A stretch of DNA of 64,000 nucleotides from Sesamum alatum (Eukaryota > Streptophyta > Magnoliopsida > Lamiales > Pedaliaceae), in the NCBI GenBank assembly GCA_034509735.1, contig JACGWO010000006.1:9005001-9069000 (forward strand). Direction: 5' to 3'. Below, in pieces: positions 35,521 to 47,129 of this stretch (position 1 is its first letter; every line of letters begins with the position of its first letter). Made by a program: the position numbers and the translations under genes. The notes beneath the pieces were generated by a model. The model worked only from the letters and a program-made list of their open reading frames with translations, searched no databases and was not told where the DNA came from.

Positions 35521-36784
35521 ACAGATGACGATAAGAAAGTAGCTTTCTATGTTGATTAAGGAGAACACAATCAAAATGGATACATAGTTATTAAAGTCAA
35601 GTATGGGAATCGATTCAGAATTCTATGCTGTAGACTTTGATCGGGGGATAGCTTGATGAAGGACCGAATCATATGGCACGTGCAGTTTAGGGTTCACGCC
35701 ATTTTCACGTATTCTCTAGCGCCATGGACCATTTCTAGAAGACCACCTATGGTAACAAGTACTCTTTGATTGATGGGTCAAAGAAAGAGTCATCAGTTAA
35801 ATATGATTCAATTAATATGGCGCAAGTTAGTTGTTGTATTAAATTGTATAGGTGATACGATCCCTAGACTAGTGGAGAAATAATTACGAATAGGAAATTA
35901 ATTATTGAATTGAATTCGGATGAGAGAGTATTAATGTAAAGGATTTTAAATTAATCACTTAAATCATTGAATTCTGTATTGTGGTCCTATTTGATAGGAA
36001 CTCGAAGTATTAATTAATGGATTAACTAAATATTTGGATTTGGGGTTCATTATGCTTAGGTCCAAGAGTTAGATAAGGATCTGATGTGAACTTAAAATTA
36101 ATTGATCGAAAAAATTAATTCTTAATCCAAAGTCAAAGTGTATATATTTCAAATTTGGTCAAAGCCCAAGGGACCCCAAAAGGGCCACAAGGTCCTACCA
36201 TGTAATAAGGATTTGACTAGGCTTAGCTAAGGTATGAAAAGAGCTTAGCTAAGCTCTTGACTTGGAGAAAACCACTCCCTCTATTTAACAGGGAGTGGCC
36301 AAGCATGAAGGAGTTCTTAACTTCATTTAGTGTCTTCATTTCTTCTTCTCATATCTCTCTTTATCTCTTTTTGCTTGCTAGTATTAAGATATATTTTTTC
36401 TCTTTCATTTCAATCTCAAGAACTTGAAATTGATTCAAATTTCTCAATTACCAAGAACACTTTCTACTTAAAAGTGTTGTTCTAACTCTAGTCCTTTGAG
36501 TTTCTAGCAAGACTCAATGAACACAAAAGTTGTGTTTGTGTAGACTTGCTAGAGAGAGCATAAGCTTGCTCTTGTTTGGACAAAGGGACAAACGAGTTTG
36601 TTGGAGATGAGCTATTGAAGTTCTTACACTCCATTTTTCAAAGAGGTACATTGTATTTGGCATTACATCACTAGTTGGTGTGCAAGTGCACAAATAGCCA
36701 ATTGACGTGGGATTTGATCCCTTTCATGTTTTATGTATCGCTTTTGTTTCTTATTTATGTTCCCAGCTTGTACCGATTTCTTCA
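35521..36784 (+). repeat. Family D LTR (forward), 5'-truncated
   Basis: Begins mid-U3, contains 'gccatggaccatttctag' near 35721, a promoter region at 36240-36300, and ends ...GTACCGATTTCTTCA at 36784. It is preceded directly by the end of another D LTR, giving two D U5 ends in tandem 1.27 kb apart. Confidence 0.72.
36241..36298 (+). promoter_or_regulatory. Family D LTR core promoter palindromes
   Basis: GAGCTTAGCTAAGCTC (36241-36256) is a perfect 16-bp palindrome, and part of it (GGCTTAGCTAAGG) is repeated 24 bp upstream. It is followed by CCACTCCC...TATTTAA...GGGAGTGG (36272-36298), an inverted repeat enclosing a TATA-like core. The comparable site is 35010-35036. Confidence 0.55.
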
Positions 36785-36847
36785 TAGCCGTGCGCTCAGG
36801 CGCATAACGTGCCTGCTCAACCTAACAGGCATGTTGCATAGTGCATC
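36785..36847 (-). other. GC-rich Copia leader fragment, split by the full Copia
   Basis: 'gtgcgctcaggcgcataacg...gcatgttgcatagtgcatc' is GC-rich and continues at 46912 ('tacctgcaggcagcctgtgtg') once the Copia and one GCATC are removed. It resembles the GC-rich leader islands at 19050-19200, 44236-44495 and 52716-52826. Confidence 0.5.
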
Positions 36848-39069
36848 TGAAGGACGAGCGGATCCGCCCGGGAGCGCGAGCGGAAGCGAGAAAATCGTAA
36901 AACATAAAATTGAATCGCATATAAGGAAAAATTCCAAGGGAGTACCCTTAGGTGCTCAACCGGGCGTTCGATGTAGGATATGTTAAAGTTAAAAGCATAC
37001 TTATAACATATAGGGCATAGATGAAAAAGAAAGTTAAGATCTACTAAAGCGTAATAATCGTTACCTTGTAGATTTAACGTGTGCTCGGCTACTAGCGTTG
37101 TTCTCTTTTTTTTTTCGGAATACTCACAAATCCGAACGTATGGATTCTCCAAAGATGATCTACACATATCGAAAGAAACTCACGTTCTCCTTGCCAGAAG
37201 ATAACGGGTTTAAGAAGGAATCGGTTTAAGAGAAGAACACTATGGATTAGTGTTCTCTTAAACTTACTTTGTTCTTCTTCTTGATTCAAAATCAAGTGAA
37301 GAACACAAGTGAAAGAGGGGGGAGATGGCCCTGTGTGAGAGAGAGAGGAGAGGGCCGAATTTTTTCTTCTTTTTCCTAGAAAAAGATGAATTATGATTCA
37401 CATATGCTAGGTGTTATGTATACTCATATATATACATAATTAACGTGATTATTGGAATGTGTCTAGGTTCATCCAAGGATGTCTAGATACATTCCAATCA
37501 ATCACCATTAATTCTTCAATCAAGCCTACCAAATTTTATGGTATGATCAAATCATACCAAAAGGGAAGGGCTTGATTGGAGTTGATTTGTCTCTTTCCAA
37601 AAGAGACAAGTCAACATGCCACCTTGCATGAAACATGGCTGATTTTGCTTCCTCCAAGGAGCATTTCGGCCATGTCTAATTTTGGGAAAGAAGTCCAACT
37701 TCTTCCTATTCCAAAATAAGAATGATTTCTCCTCTCGGGTCAAATTTAACAGACCGGATTTTTATCGTAATCCAATTATGATGAACCCGATATTAAATCT
37801 AATTTAATGTCCACTTAAATTATTCTCGTTGATCTTTTAATCCAATTAAAAGATCAACATCTCAACTTTCATATTTAATCAAAAAATCCAATTTACCAAT
37901 TAAACGAGGGGCCCGATACAATATCGGCATGTCCATCCAATGGACTTTCCCTTAAGTAATCCAATTACTTATTTATCCTTTGAGATTGACTCCAAGTCAA
38001 TCTCTCAACCTCCTCGGTGATTTGTGTGTGACCCTTTAGGTTCACCGTCAGCTAGACTTGGGCCCGTGTCCCACAAGGACCCGTTACCATTGGTTGCCGT
38101 CTAGCACGGGCCACGGCACTAGAGACTAGGTGAATTGGCGTGAAACATTTAGGAACCAATTCTGTACGGGTACAGTCCTTCGGTCTACCGTCTCCCGGCC
38201 TTAGTCTAGGATATGGAATTGGGCGTCGGTTACCATCCTTGACTAGGCATCTATGCTTAATACTCGAGGACTGCGTATGCTTCATTACGTCGACATGGGA
38301 AACCATTCCCTGTTCGACCAACCACTGTGGCCACAACTTTAAATAGCATGAACGTGTCTCTGAGTGTATAGGAGATACCTCTGTCACATACTGACAGGGG
38401 ACGGATCCTCTTCTTGGAATCCACCGTCCTCGCTACATATTCTGACTGCACTGGACAAAGCTTATGACGATCATTTTACAGAATAATCACCAATCACCAG
38501 ATCCAAGATGCAACCGTCCTGTGCACGCGACAGCCATGATCCCTCAAGTCTGAGGACTACTCCCGTACTATCGGAACCGGGGAAATCCCATCATACCGAC
38601 CAAGCCTCCAAGGCCTCCATATGATGATTCCCGCGAGTCAATCCAGTCGGCTCGATCCCAGTCGACCAACCCATCAAGATCGTGTAGGCGTCCCACGCCT
38701 GTCGCCAATGAAACACGGCACTCATCCAATGAACACGACTCTTGATCCCAGTCTCAATAGGACTCTCGATGCCCTGTCTCGAGGTCCTCGACTTGGAACG
38801 TTTCAGACCGAACTATAAATCAGTTGGTTTCATGACCACTATCCAATGTGTGGCCCAACTGCACGAGTTGTTAACCGTGGTATGTGGGCTTTGTTGCGAT
38901 ATAAGTAAAACACCATTTTAACAAATGTGAAATGAGCACAACAAAGTAAGCACCAAAAGTGACGAATACTCAATTTATTCATCACATAATAAATATTACA
39001 TTTACATCGAGTTGTATAATATGTTACAAATCGCCAAACCTATTGGCTTTCTGGTCACCTATTCTAAAA
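36848..39069 (-). repeat. 3' LTR of Copia 3
   Basis: Minus-strand start is TTTTAGAATAGGTGACC (first TG mutated to TT) and the end is ...GCTCGTCCTTCA. It is a family A LTR with hairpins at 37224-37263 and 36931-36953 and the U3 module near 38030. Colinear with 44748-46906. Confidence 0.93.
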
Positions 39070-39083
39070 ATCTTCCACTTGAC
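39070..39083 (-). promoter_or_regulatory. Polypurine tract of Copia 3
   Basis: The minus strand reads TCAAGTGGAAGATT directly before the 3' LTR and directly after the RNase H stop. This is the expected plus-strand DNA primer. Compare CAAGTGGGAGAT at 20747-20758. Confidence 0.75.
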
Positions 39084-40773
39084 CTAAAGCCAATCACCCA
39101 TTGACCTCAAACCCATCTTATCCAGATGCTGCATATGGGCAATTTGCAACACGGGCTTAGTAAGTGGATCTGCTATATTTTCTGCGGAGCTGACTTGGTC
39201 CATCAGAACGTCACCCCTGCTAACCATCTCTCTGAGCAGATGGTAGCGTCTAAGAATATGCTTGGATCGGTGATGAGATCTCGGTTCCTTTGCTTGCGCT
39301 ATTGCCCCGTTGTTATCGCAAAAGATAACTACTGGCTCAGTGATGCTAGGTACTACACCCAATTCTTGGATCATCCAAACCGCCTCCTTAGCAGCTTCCG
39401 AAGCTGCTATGTATTCTCTATGGTGGAGTCCGCCGTGATAGCCTGCTTGGAACTCTTCCAAGCAACCACGCCACCATTAAGTCTAAACACATAACCAGAC
39501 TGATACTTGGCATCATCGTCATCCGATTGGAATCTAGCGTCGCTATAGCCTTCTAGTATCAACTCTTCACTACCGTAGATCAAGAACATGTCCTTAGTCC
39601 TTTTCAGGTACTTCAGGATAGTCTTGACTGCACTCTAGTGTGCCTCCCCGGCACACGACTGATATCGACTAGTTACGCTCAAAGCGAAAGCCACATCAGG
39701 TCTAGTGCACTGAACAACATACTGTATGCTGCCTACGGCTGAAGCATAGGAGATGTCCAAGATCCGTTTAAGCTCCTAATCAGTCTTAGGATACTGCTTC
39801 TTGGACAACTTAATTACATGCCTCATAGGAAGGAATCCTCGTTTTGAGTTTTCAATCTTAAATCTCTTCAAGACTTTCTCAATATACAAGGACTGGGTCA
39901 ATCCTAACATCCTTCTAGATCTATCCCTGTAGATCTTGATGTCAAGGATGCAGGATGCCTCGCCCATATCCTTGATGGAGAATTGTGTTGACAACCAAGC
40001 TTTAGTGGTACCCAACATCTTAGCATCATTCCTAATGAGCAAGATGTCATCCACATAAAGCACCAGAAACGCAACTGAGCTCCCACTGATCTTCTTGTAT
40101 ACACAAGGATCGGACTCGTTCTTGATGAAATCATATCCCCGTATGACTTCATCAAAACATATCTTCCAGCTTCGGGAAGCTTGTTTGAGGCCATAGATGG
40201 ACCTTTGGAGACGGCAGACCTTCTACTCTTCTCCAACAGTTGTGAAAACCTTCCGGCTGATCCATATAGATCTCTTCCTCTACGAAACCGTTGAGGAAGG
40301 CCGTTTTCACGTCCATCTACCATATCTCATAGTCATGCCATGCTGCTATGGCAAGCAGTATCCGAATGGATTTAGCCATTGCTACATGCGAGTAGGTTTT
40401 CTCAAAATCGACCCCGGGTCGCTAAGTGTAACATTTCGCCACAAGCCTGGCTTTGAAGGTTGTAACCTCCCCGTCAGCTCCAAGCTTACGTTTGTAGACC
40501 CATTTACACCCCACGGGTTTTACCCCTTTGGGTGGGTCCACTAGGGTCCAAACCTGGTTTGTACCCATTGAGTCCATCTCGGATTTCATGGCCTCAAGCC
40601 ACTTATCCGAATCGATGTCCGACATCGCTTCTCCATACGTCTTTGGATCATTATCCAACTGACCGGTCAGGCCCAGAAATTCATACCTATCAGGTGCATA
40701 GGGATACTCTGACTGACCTACGGAGGACTGAAACATTATCAGTGGGAACTACTGGCTCAGATGTCATTGCCGC
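39084..40773 (-). pseudogene. Copia 3 reverse transcriptase and RNase H, broken
   Basis: Copies element RNA to DNA and degrades the RNA template. RT begins at about 40736 with DNDPKTYGEAMSDIDSDKW and GCKWVYKRKLGADGE, and a TAA after LVAKCYT stops the frame at 40422. 40330-40420 keeps DVKTAFLNGF in another frame. 39776-40063 has the catalytic YVDD box (MLYVDDILLI) and LGTTKAWLSTQFSIKDMGEA. RNase H is split at 39407-39589 (GGVVAWKSSKQ) and 39084-39461 (REYIAASEAAKEA, CDNNGAIAQAKEP, SKHILRRYHLLREMV, ADPLTKP) and ends MGDWL. At least three frameshifts and several stops are present. Confidence 0.93.
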
Positions 40774-41730
40774 CTAATGGGGTGCCTCACTTGATTCCTC
40801 AAGGAGTACCTCATCGTGTCGACAATTCGATGGAAAACCCTTTTCCAAGAACACTGCGTTTCGCAAGACAAAATCCTTTTGCTCGGAAAGATCATAGAAA
40901 TAATACCCCGCAGTTTCTTTCGGATAGCCAATGAACCTGCATAAACTAGACTTTGAGTCCAGTTTATCTCCAACTAATCTCTTGACATATGCGGGGCAAC
41001 CCCACACTTTCAAGAATTTGTAGGAGGCAGGCTTGCCATTCCATATCTCATATGGCGTCTGGGATATCTTCTTAGATGGCGCCAAGTTCAAAATTTTGGC
41101 CGCCGTCTCAAGAGCGTATCCCCAGAAGGAAAGGGGGAGTTCGGTAAAACTCATCATGGATCGGACCATGTCCAACAAGGTCCGATTCCTCCTTTCAGAC
41201 ACACCATTAAGCTGTGGTGTTCCAAGAGGGGTCCACTGAGAGAGAATCTCATTCTCTTTTAGATAATCAGTAAACTTACCACTCAAATACTCTCCACCTC
41301 GGTCCGACTGAAGGGCTTTGATCTTTCTACCGGTTTGGTTCTCTACTTCAAGTCTGTATTCCTTAAACCTTCCAGAGGCTTCAGACTTGTACCTCATCAG
41401 GTAAAAATAACCATACCGTGAGTGATCATCGGTAAAGGTTATGAAGTACGAGTACCCACCTCTAGCCTGAGTATTTAGTGGGCCACAGACATCTGTATGG
41501 ATCAAATCCAACAGACTACTGGCTAGCGTTCTTTGTCCAACAAAGGGTTTCTTGGTCATCTTTCCCTTCAGACAGGATTCGCAGATCGGTAGGTTGTCCA
41601 AATCGTCTATTTCTAGACTCTTTGAGTCCACCAACCTTCTTATCCTATCTTTAGATATATGACCTAACCTTGCATGCCATATCTGTGCGTTATTATGATC
41701 ATCATGTTTTCGTTTGTGTTCTACAGTCAT
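40774..41730 (-). CDS. Copia 3 integrase, intact reading frame (part of broken pol)
   Basis: Integrase joins element cDNA to host DNA in the nucleus. The 318-codon frame starts MTVEHKRKHDD, has the HHCC zinc region (WHARLGHIS ... CESCLKGK), and the catalytic D (LIHTDVCGPL), D (SDRGGEYLS) and E (NGVSERRNRT) of the DDE core. It continues through the C-terminal copia region (GCPAYVKRLVGDKLD, CRFIGYPKE, GYYFYD). It stops just before the RT. It is not a separate gene in the family: normally it is released from the gag-pol polyprotein. Its start overlaps the protease stop (ATGA), which probably marks a frameshift mutation. Confidence 0.9.
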   Translation of the reverse strand: MTVEHKRKHDDHNNAQIWHARLGHISKDRIRRLVDSKSLEIDDLDNLPICESCLKGKMTKKPFVGQRTLASSLLDLIHTDVCGPLNTQARGGYSYFITFTDDHSRYGYFYLMRYKSEASGRFKEYRLEVENQTGRKIKALQSDRGGEYLSGKFTDYLKENEILSQWTPLGTPQLNGVSERRNRTLLDMVRSMMSFTELPLSFWGYALETAAKILNLAPSKKISQTPYEIWNGKPASYKFLKVWGCPAYVKRLVGDKLDSKSSLCRFIGYPKETAGYYFYDLSEQKDFVLRNAVFLEKGFPSNCRHDEVLLEESSEAPH

Positions 41731-42985
41731 AATCCAATTAGACTATTGAAGTATGTACAAACCGTTGACCAATGTACCAAGCAGATACCATCTTTAATAA
41801 TGAAAAAGCCATTTTTATTGATGGTAAATTCAAATCCCTCCTTATCAAGGACCGGGATGGAAACGATGTTCTTAATCATGCTAGGTACATAGAAACAGTC
41901 GTTCAGTAGAATCCTAACATGACTACTAATGGCTAACTCCATTGACCCTACGGCTTCCGCAGCAACGACCTTGCCATCACCTAGCCTCAGGATCATCTCA
42001 TCATTGGTTAGCCTTCTGCTTCTTTGCAGTGCTTGCAAATCATTGCAGATGTGAGCACCATACCCGGTATTAAATACCCATGAAGCAGAATTAGTTATCA
42101 TGTTTACTTCAACCACAAACATACCTAGGTTGGAGAGGAGTTGTGGACACTCCCTCTTCCAATGCCCCTTCCCTTGGCAATGCATGCAGACATAATTTGC
42201 CTTGGACCGCTGAGAACCACGGGCCTTCCCTTTCCCTTTGCTCGTCCCATCGGAGCAACAGGGACGCCCGGAGCGCGAGCAGGGGCCGCAATCGTCTTCC
42301 CTTTTCCCTTCTTCCTCTTCCAGCGTCCGACCCTCTTGCCATTCACCTTGGAGGTCAAAGCCTCTCCTATCAATACCGCCGGCGCCGACTTGTGGGTCGT
42401 TGCCTCGTATTGGACCAACATGTTGATCAACTCATGAATAGACTTCTCAAGTCTGTTCATGTTGTAATTTACAACAAACGGGTCATAGAACGGAGGAAGC
42501 GACTGGAGGATCACGTCAATGTACGTGTCATTGTTAAAGCCAGCTTTAAGGTCCTCGAGTTTCTCCACTAGGGAGAGCATCTTGATCCCATGACTTTGTA
42601 CAAACACTCCTTCGGAAAGCTTGGTCCCGAACAATGCTTTTGTGGTTGCATATCTAATATGTCTATCCAGAACCGCATAAACCTCGTTCATGTGGAGCAT
42701 TATGGCGGAGAAGTTGTCCAGCCTCTCATACTACTTTTGGATGTCGTTAGACATTGAAGCCAGTATGATACTGCGTACTTTCCAGTTGTCCTCATGCCAT
42801 TTCTCGAACGTCAAACGTTCTTCTGGGCTAGACCCCTCCGGTAAGTCGCTCGGCGGCGGCTCGTCCAAGACGTAGCCTTGGTTCTCGAAACTGAGGATAA
42901 TCCTCAGGTTTCTTAGCCAGTCCGAGTAGTTCGTTCCGTTGAATTTATTAGTCTCAAGTACCATGGTTAATGGATTCTTAGACAT
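41727..42985 (-). pseudogene. Copia 3 gag and protease, broken
   Basis: Gag starts at 42985 (MSKNPLTMVLETNKFNGTNY, then SDWLRNLRIIL), typical of plant copia gag. A stop near 42729 splits it. The frame continues to about 42300 (LIQSL-equivalent VILQSLPPFYDPFVVNYNMN, ELINMLVQYEAT) and then shifts, so the zinc knuckle CMHCQGKGHWKREC lies in the next frame (42185 downstream). That frame holds the protease, whose motif reads FNTGYGAHIC. The catalytic Asp of DTG is Asn, so the protease should be inactive. It stops at 41727, overlapping the integrase frame. Confidence 0.9.
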
Positions 42986-44732
42986 ATCTACATTAATGAA
43001 AATGTAAAGCAGAAATTAGCAGATGATGGTAATATTGTTGGTCAAGTTGAAGACTTGGTGTTTTAGTCTTTAACCCTCCCACTATTTATACGAAAGTCCG
43101 CCACTCTCAAGCGGAGTTTCGGGAAACCATTTCCAAGTGGGCTCGGGATCCACAAGCGTAATCTCCATGCCCCGCTTTTACGATTCATATGAAGAAGACC
43201 TCGTGGGAGATATCCAATGTCATTCTCATCCAGTGAGATTCCCAAGATATTTTGCCTCACCTATTCGCATGGTTCCAAGGACTCCAAGCGAATCATATTA
43301 CTCAGTGTTGGACTGGACCCATCAACCAAATCATGCCTCAAACTGTCCCCCCCTCCCTCTCCCCCCCCAGACTCGTGAGACAGGAAAACAGCGAGCGCAG
43401 TCTTTTTGTTCACAACAATGGTGCAGCTTTCCCTTAGTCCAAGTGTGCCACGACTCGTGAGACCACACTTGGGTAGTGGTAGCTTCCTCACCACATTGTT
43501 GTGGATGGAAGGCTCGGACAAATCAAAATACCATTTTGATCCAAGTCCGTTCTGGGCCTAATTTTTAATTTGGTCCAACCAAATGAGAGTTTGTGAATGA
43601 CCGAGACCTCATCACATTATGGTGTTTTAGTATGCATAAATATCCAATATTTAAAGCAATAAATAAATACGTCGCATGCAGGAAACATAGCATACCCCTG
43701 ATAGGATGATCACAAGCCCAACCTATGTGACCCACTGAGCCCGCAGTGAGTATATGGTCTGTCTAGGGTTGTCTTAAATTATTACAAAATAATATATCCA
43801 TTGTCATTCCAATGGGCCTTGTAATGCTCTTGTTTCACGCCTTGATGCTCCACCTTGGGGTCTCCAACTCCATATGCTTGTTAAAATCAAAACCTCACCA
43901 ATCCTATCTACTTTCATTATAATTGAAAGTAATACATCGGTAATAACAACAAGAATTAACATCATGAGGCTAAAACTATGGGAGATGATAGTCCCAAAAC
44001 CAAGAGGCACGCAGGCCCCACCCAACATAAATTAAATGATCATACATTCATCCATACACAATGTCTAGGGCTTTTTGTGATCATCCCATGTTGATTCCAT
44101 CAACGCACATAACACAATTATTCCAAATAATCATGCATTAAACCAATGGATATTCCAAATATCCAAGTGTTGTCCAACATCACAATACAGAAAATCAAAT
44201 TTTCCAGAAAATATCGAAAAATGGCACAAAACGGCCCAGTCGTTGTGCCTGTCGGCCAGCCGCGCGCACATGGAAGCACGCGCGCGCGCAGGCAGCAAGC
44301 ATGTGCGCCCTACACGCGCGTGCTCTGTGCCGTGCTGGCCTAGGCCGGCAGCGGCCGCCTGCGCTCAGCGCGCGTGCCTGTGCGCAGCATCCGGGCGCGC
44401 AGGCACCACTGCCAGCATGCATGCTGGCAGGCACGCCGGCCAGCCAGTGACCGGTCGGCAGAGGCGGCAGCCAACCGCTGCCGCCGCTGTCCGAAATTTT
44501 TTTTCATGTTTTTCAACATCATTTTTCAGCACAAAATAGTAATAATATTCTGAAAATAAGCATGCAATTTTAGATCTAATCTAATAAAAATAAGCATGCC
44601 AAAAGTCCATCAAATTCAAACAATTGAATCATCATATTATTCACATATTTATGTAATCTAACATACTATTAAAGCCATAAAAGCAAGTAGATCATGCCAA
44701 GCAGATAGATCTATGCCCCTTACATCGAACCG
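42986..44732 (-). promoter_or_regulatory. Copia 3 leader with GC-rich island
   Basis: The 1.75-kb untranslated leader between primer site and gag. About 44236-44495 is strongly GC-rich with repeated GCGCGC and 'gcatgc/gccagc' words, against AT-rich flanks. The forward truncated Copia has the same layout with a different GC-rich island (52716-52826). The two leaders otherwise align well, for example 'tgtggtctcacgagt' and 'cccagatattct' type segments. Open frames here on both strands are not conserved between copies. Confidence 0.75.
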
Positions 44733-44745
44733 GACTCTGATACCA
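44733..44745 (-). promoter_or_regulatory. tRNA-iMet primer-binding site
   Basis: The minus strand reads TGGTATCAGAGTC, two bases downstream of the 5' LTR end. TGGTATCAGAGC is complementary to the 3' end of plant initiator Met-tRNA. The last positions differ by a C to T change. Confidence 0.88.
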
Positions 44746-44747
44746 CT

Positions 44748-46906
44748 TGAAGGACAAGCGGATCTGCTGGGAGCGCGAGTGGAAGCGAGAAAATCATAAA
44801 ACATAAAATTGAATCACATATAAGGCAAAATTCCAAGGGGTGTACCCTTGGGTGCTCAACCGGGCGTTCGATGTAGGATATGTTAAAGTTAAAAGTATAC
44901 TTATAAGATATATGGCACAGATGAAAAAGAAAGTTAAGATCTACTAAAGCGTAATAATCATTACCTTGTAGATTTAACGTGTGCTCGGCTACTAGCGTTG
45001 TTCCCTTTTTTTTCGGAATGCTCATAAATCCAAATGTATGGATTCTCCAAAGGTGATCCACACCACACCGGAAGAAACTGACATTCTCCTTGCTAGAAGA
45101 GAATGGGTTTAAGAAGGAATCGGTTTAAGAGAAGAACACTATAGATTAGTGTTCTCTTAAACTTACTTTGTTCTTCTTCTTGATTCAAAATCAAGTGAAG
45201 AACACAAGTGAAAGAGGGGGGAGATGGCCGTGAGAGAGAGAAAGAGGAAAGGGCCGAATTTCTTCTTCTTTTTTCTAGAAAAAGATGAATTATGATTCAC
45301 ATATGCTAGGTGTTGTATATACTCATATATATATACATAATTAATGTGATTATTGGAATGTGTCTAGGTTCATCCAAGGATGTCACGATACATTCCAATC
45401 AATCGCCATTAATTCTTCAATCAAGCCTACCAAATTTTATGGTATGATCAAATCATACCAAAAGGGAAGGGCTTGATTGGAGTTGATTTGTCTCCTTCCA
45501 AAAGAGACAAGTCAACATACCACCTTGCATGAAATATGGCTGATTTTGCTTCCTCCAAGGGAGCATTTCGGCCATGTCTAATTTTGGGAAGAAGTCCAAC
45601 TTCTTCCTATTCTAAATTAAGAATGATTTCTCCTCTTGGGTCAAATTTAACGGACTGGATTTTTATCGTAATCCAATTATGATGAACCCGATATTAAATT
45701 CAATTTAATGTCCACTTCAATTATTCCCATTGATCTTTTAATCCAATTAAAAGATCCAACATCTCAACTTTCCATATTTAATCGAAAATCCAATTTACCG
45801 ATTAAACGAGGGCCCGATACAATATCGGCCCATACATCCAATGGACTTTCAAGATTGACTCCAAGTCAATCTCTCAGCCTCCTCGATAATTTGTGTGTGA
45901 CCCTTTAGGTTCACCCTCAGCTAGACTTGGGCCCGTGTCCCACAAGGACCCGTTACCATGGGTGGCCGTCTAGCAACGATCTATGGCATTAGAGACTAGG
46001 TGAATTGGCGTGAACATTTAGGCACCAATTCCGTACGGGTACGGTCCTTCCGTCTACCGTCTCCCGGCCTTAGTCTAGGGTATGAAATTGGGTGTCGGTT
46101 CCCATACTTGACTAAGCATCTATGCTTAATACTCGAGATTACGTATGCTTCATTGCGTCGACACAGGAAACCATTCCCTGTTCGACCAACCACTGTGGCC
46201 ACAGCTTTGAATAGCATGAACGTGTCTCCGAGTGCATAGGAGATTCCTCTGTCACATACTGACAGGGGACGGATCCTCTTCTTGGAATCCACCGTCCTCG
46301 CTACACATTCCGACTGCACTGGATAAGGCTTATGACGATCATCTGACAGAATGATCACCTCTCGCCAGATCCAAGATGCAGCCGTCCTGTGCGCGCGACT
46401 GCCATGATACCTCAAGTCTGAGGACTACTCCCGTACTATTGAAACCGGGAAAATCCAATCATACCAACCAAGCCTCCAAGGCTTCCATATGATGATTCCC
46501 GCGAGTCAGTCCAGTCGGCTCGATCCCAGTCGACCAACCCATCAAGATGAAACACGACACTCATCAATGAACATGACTCATGATGCAAGTCTCAATAGGA
46601 CTCTCGATGCCCTGTCTCGAGGTCTTCGACTTGGAACGTTTCAAACCCAACTCTAAATCAGTTGGTTTCATGACCACCATCCAATGTGTGGCCCAATTGC
46701 ACGAGTTGTTAACTGTGGTCTGTGGGCTTTGTTGCGATATAAGTAAAACACCGTTTTAACAAATGTGAAATGAGCGCAACAAAGTAAGCACCAAAAGTGA
46801 CGAATACTCATTTTATTCATCACATAATAATATTACATTTATTTCGAGTTGTATAATAGGTTACAAATCGCCAAATCTATTGGCTTTCTGGTCACCTATT
46901 CTAACA
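44748..46906 (-). repeat. 5' LTR of Copia 3
   Basis: Minus-strand TGTTAGAATAGGTGACC...GCTTGTCCTTCA, 2159 bp, family A. Hairpins lie at 45123-45162 and 44832-44852, and the U3 module near 45905. Compared with the 3' LTR it has small deletions, for example near 45845 and 46548. Confidence 0.93.
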
Positions 46907-46911
46907 GCATC

Positions 46912-47129
46912 TACCTGCAGGCAGCCTGTGTGCATGTTGTTGTCGGGCCCCCACGTGGCTACTACCTTCTACGCATGTCTTGACATATTTTGAATCAAAT
47001 TCAATCTTTTCCCCCAAAATTGAATATTCAAAGGTTATACAATCATTTAAATCAAATTTTAACAATTAACTAATATGCCAAAGTTAAAATCAACATAACA
47101 TGCATTTAATACATAAAATAAAAGAAACA
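46912..47129 (-). other. Copia leader remnant (reverse), continuation of 36785-36847
   Basis: Starts GC-rich ('tacctgcaggcagcctgtgtg', 'gtcgggcccccacgtggc') and then turns AT-rich, as copia leaders do between the GC island and primer site. No clear primer site is seen at the LTR edge. No gene is seen. Confidence 0.45.

Larger units (their letters stand above)
36848..46906 (-). mobile_element. Full-length Ty1/copia retrotransposon 3 (reverse)
   Basis: 10,059 bp with LTRs of 2222 and 2159 bp and a perfect TSD, GCATC (36843-36847 and 46907-46911). The minus-strand order is 5' LTR, Met-tRNA primer site, ~1.75-kb leader, gag, protease, integrase, RT, RNase H, polypurine tract, 3' LTR. The two LTRs differ by several per cent by eye, so it is not a fresh insertion. 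The long LTR, long leader and primer site suggest an Angela/TAR-like lineage (inference). It cannot move alone: gag, protease and RT are damaged. Confidence 0.95.

Noticed and set aside
39126..39494. Plus-strand open frames across Copia 3 (also 40197-40544, 42141-42571)
   Set aside because: Antisense shadows of RNase H, RT and gag coding on the minus strand.
44195..44539. Open frames in the GC-rich leader island of Copia 3
   Set aside because: Low-complexity Ala/Arg/Cys-rich text open on several frames, and not conserved in the leader of Copia 4.
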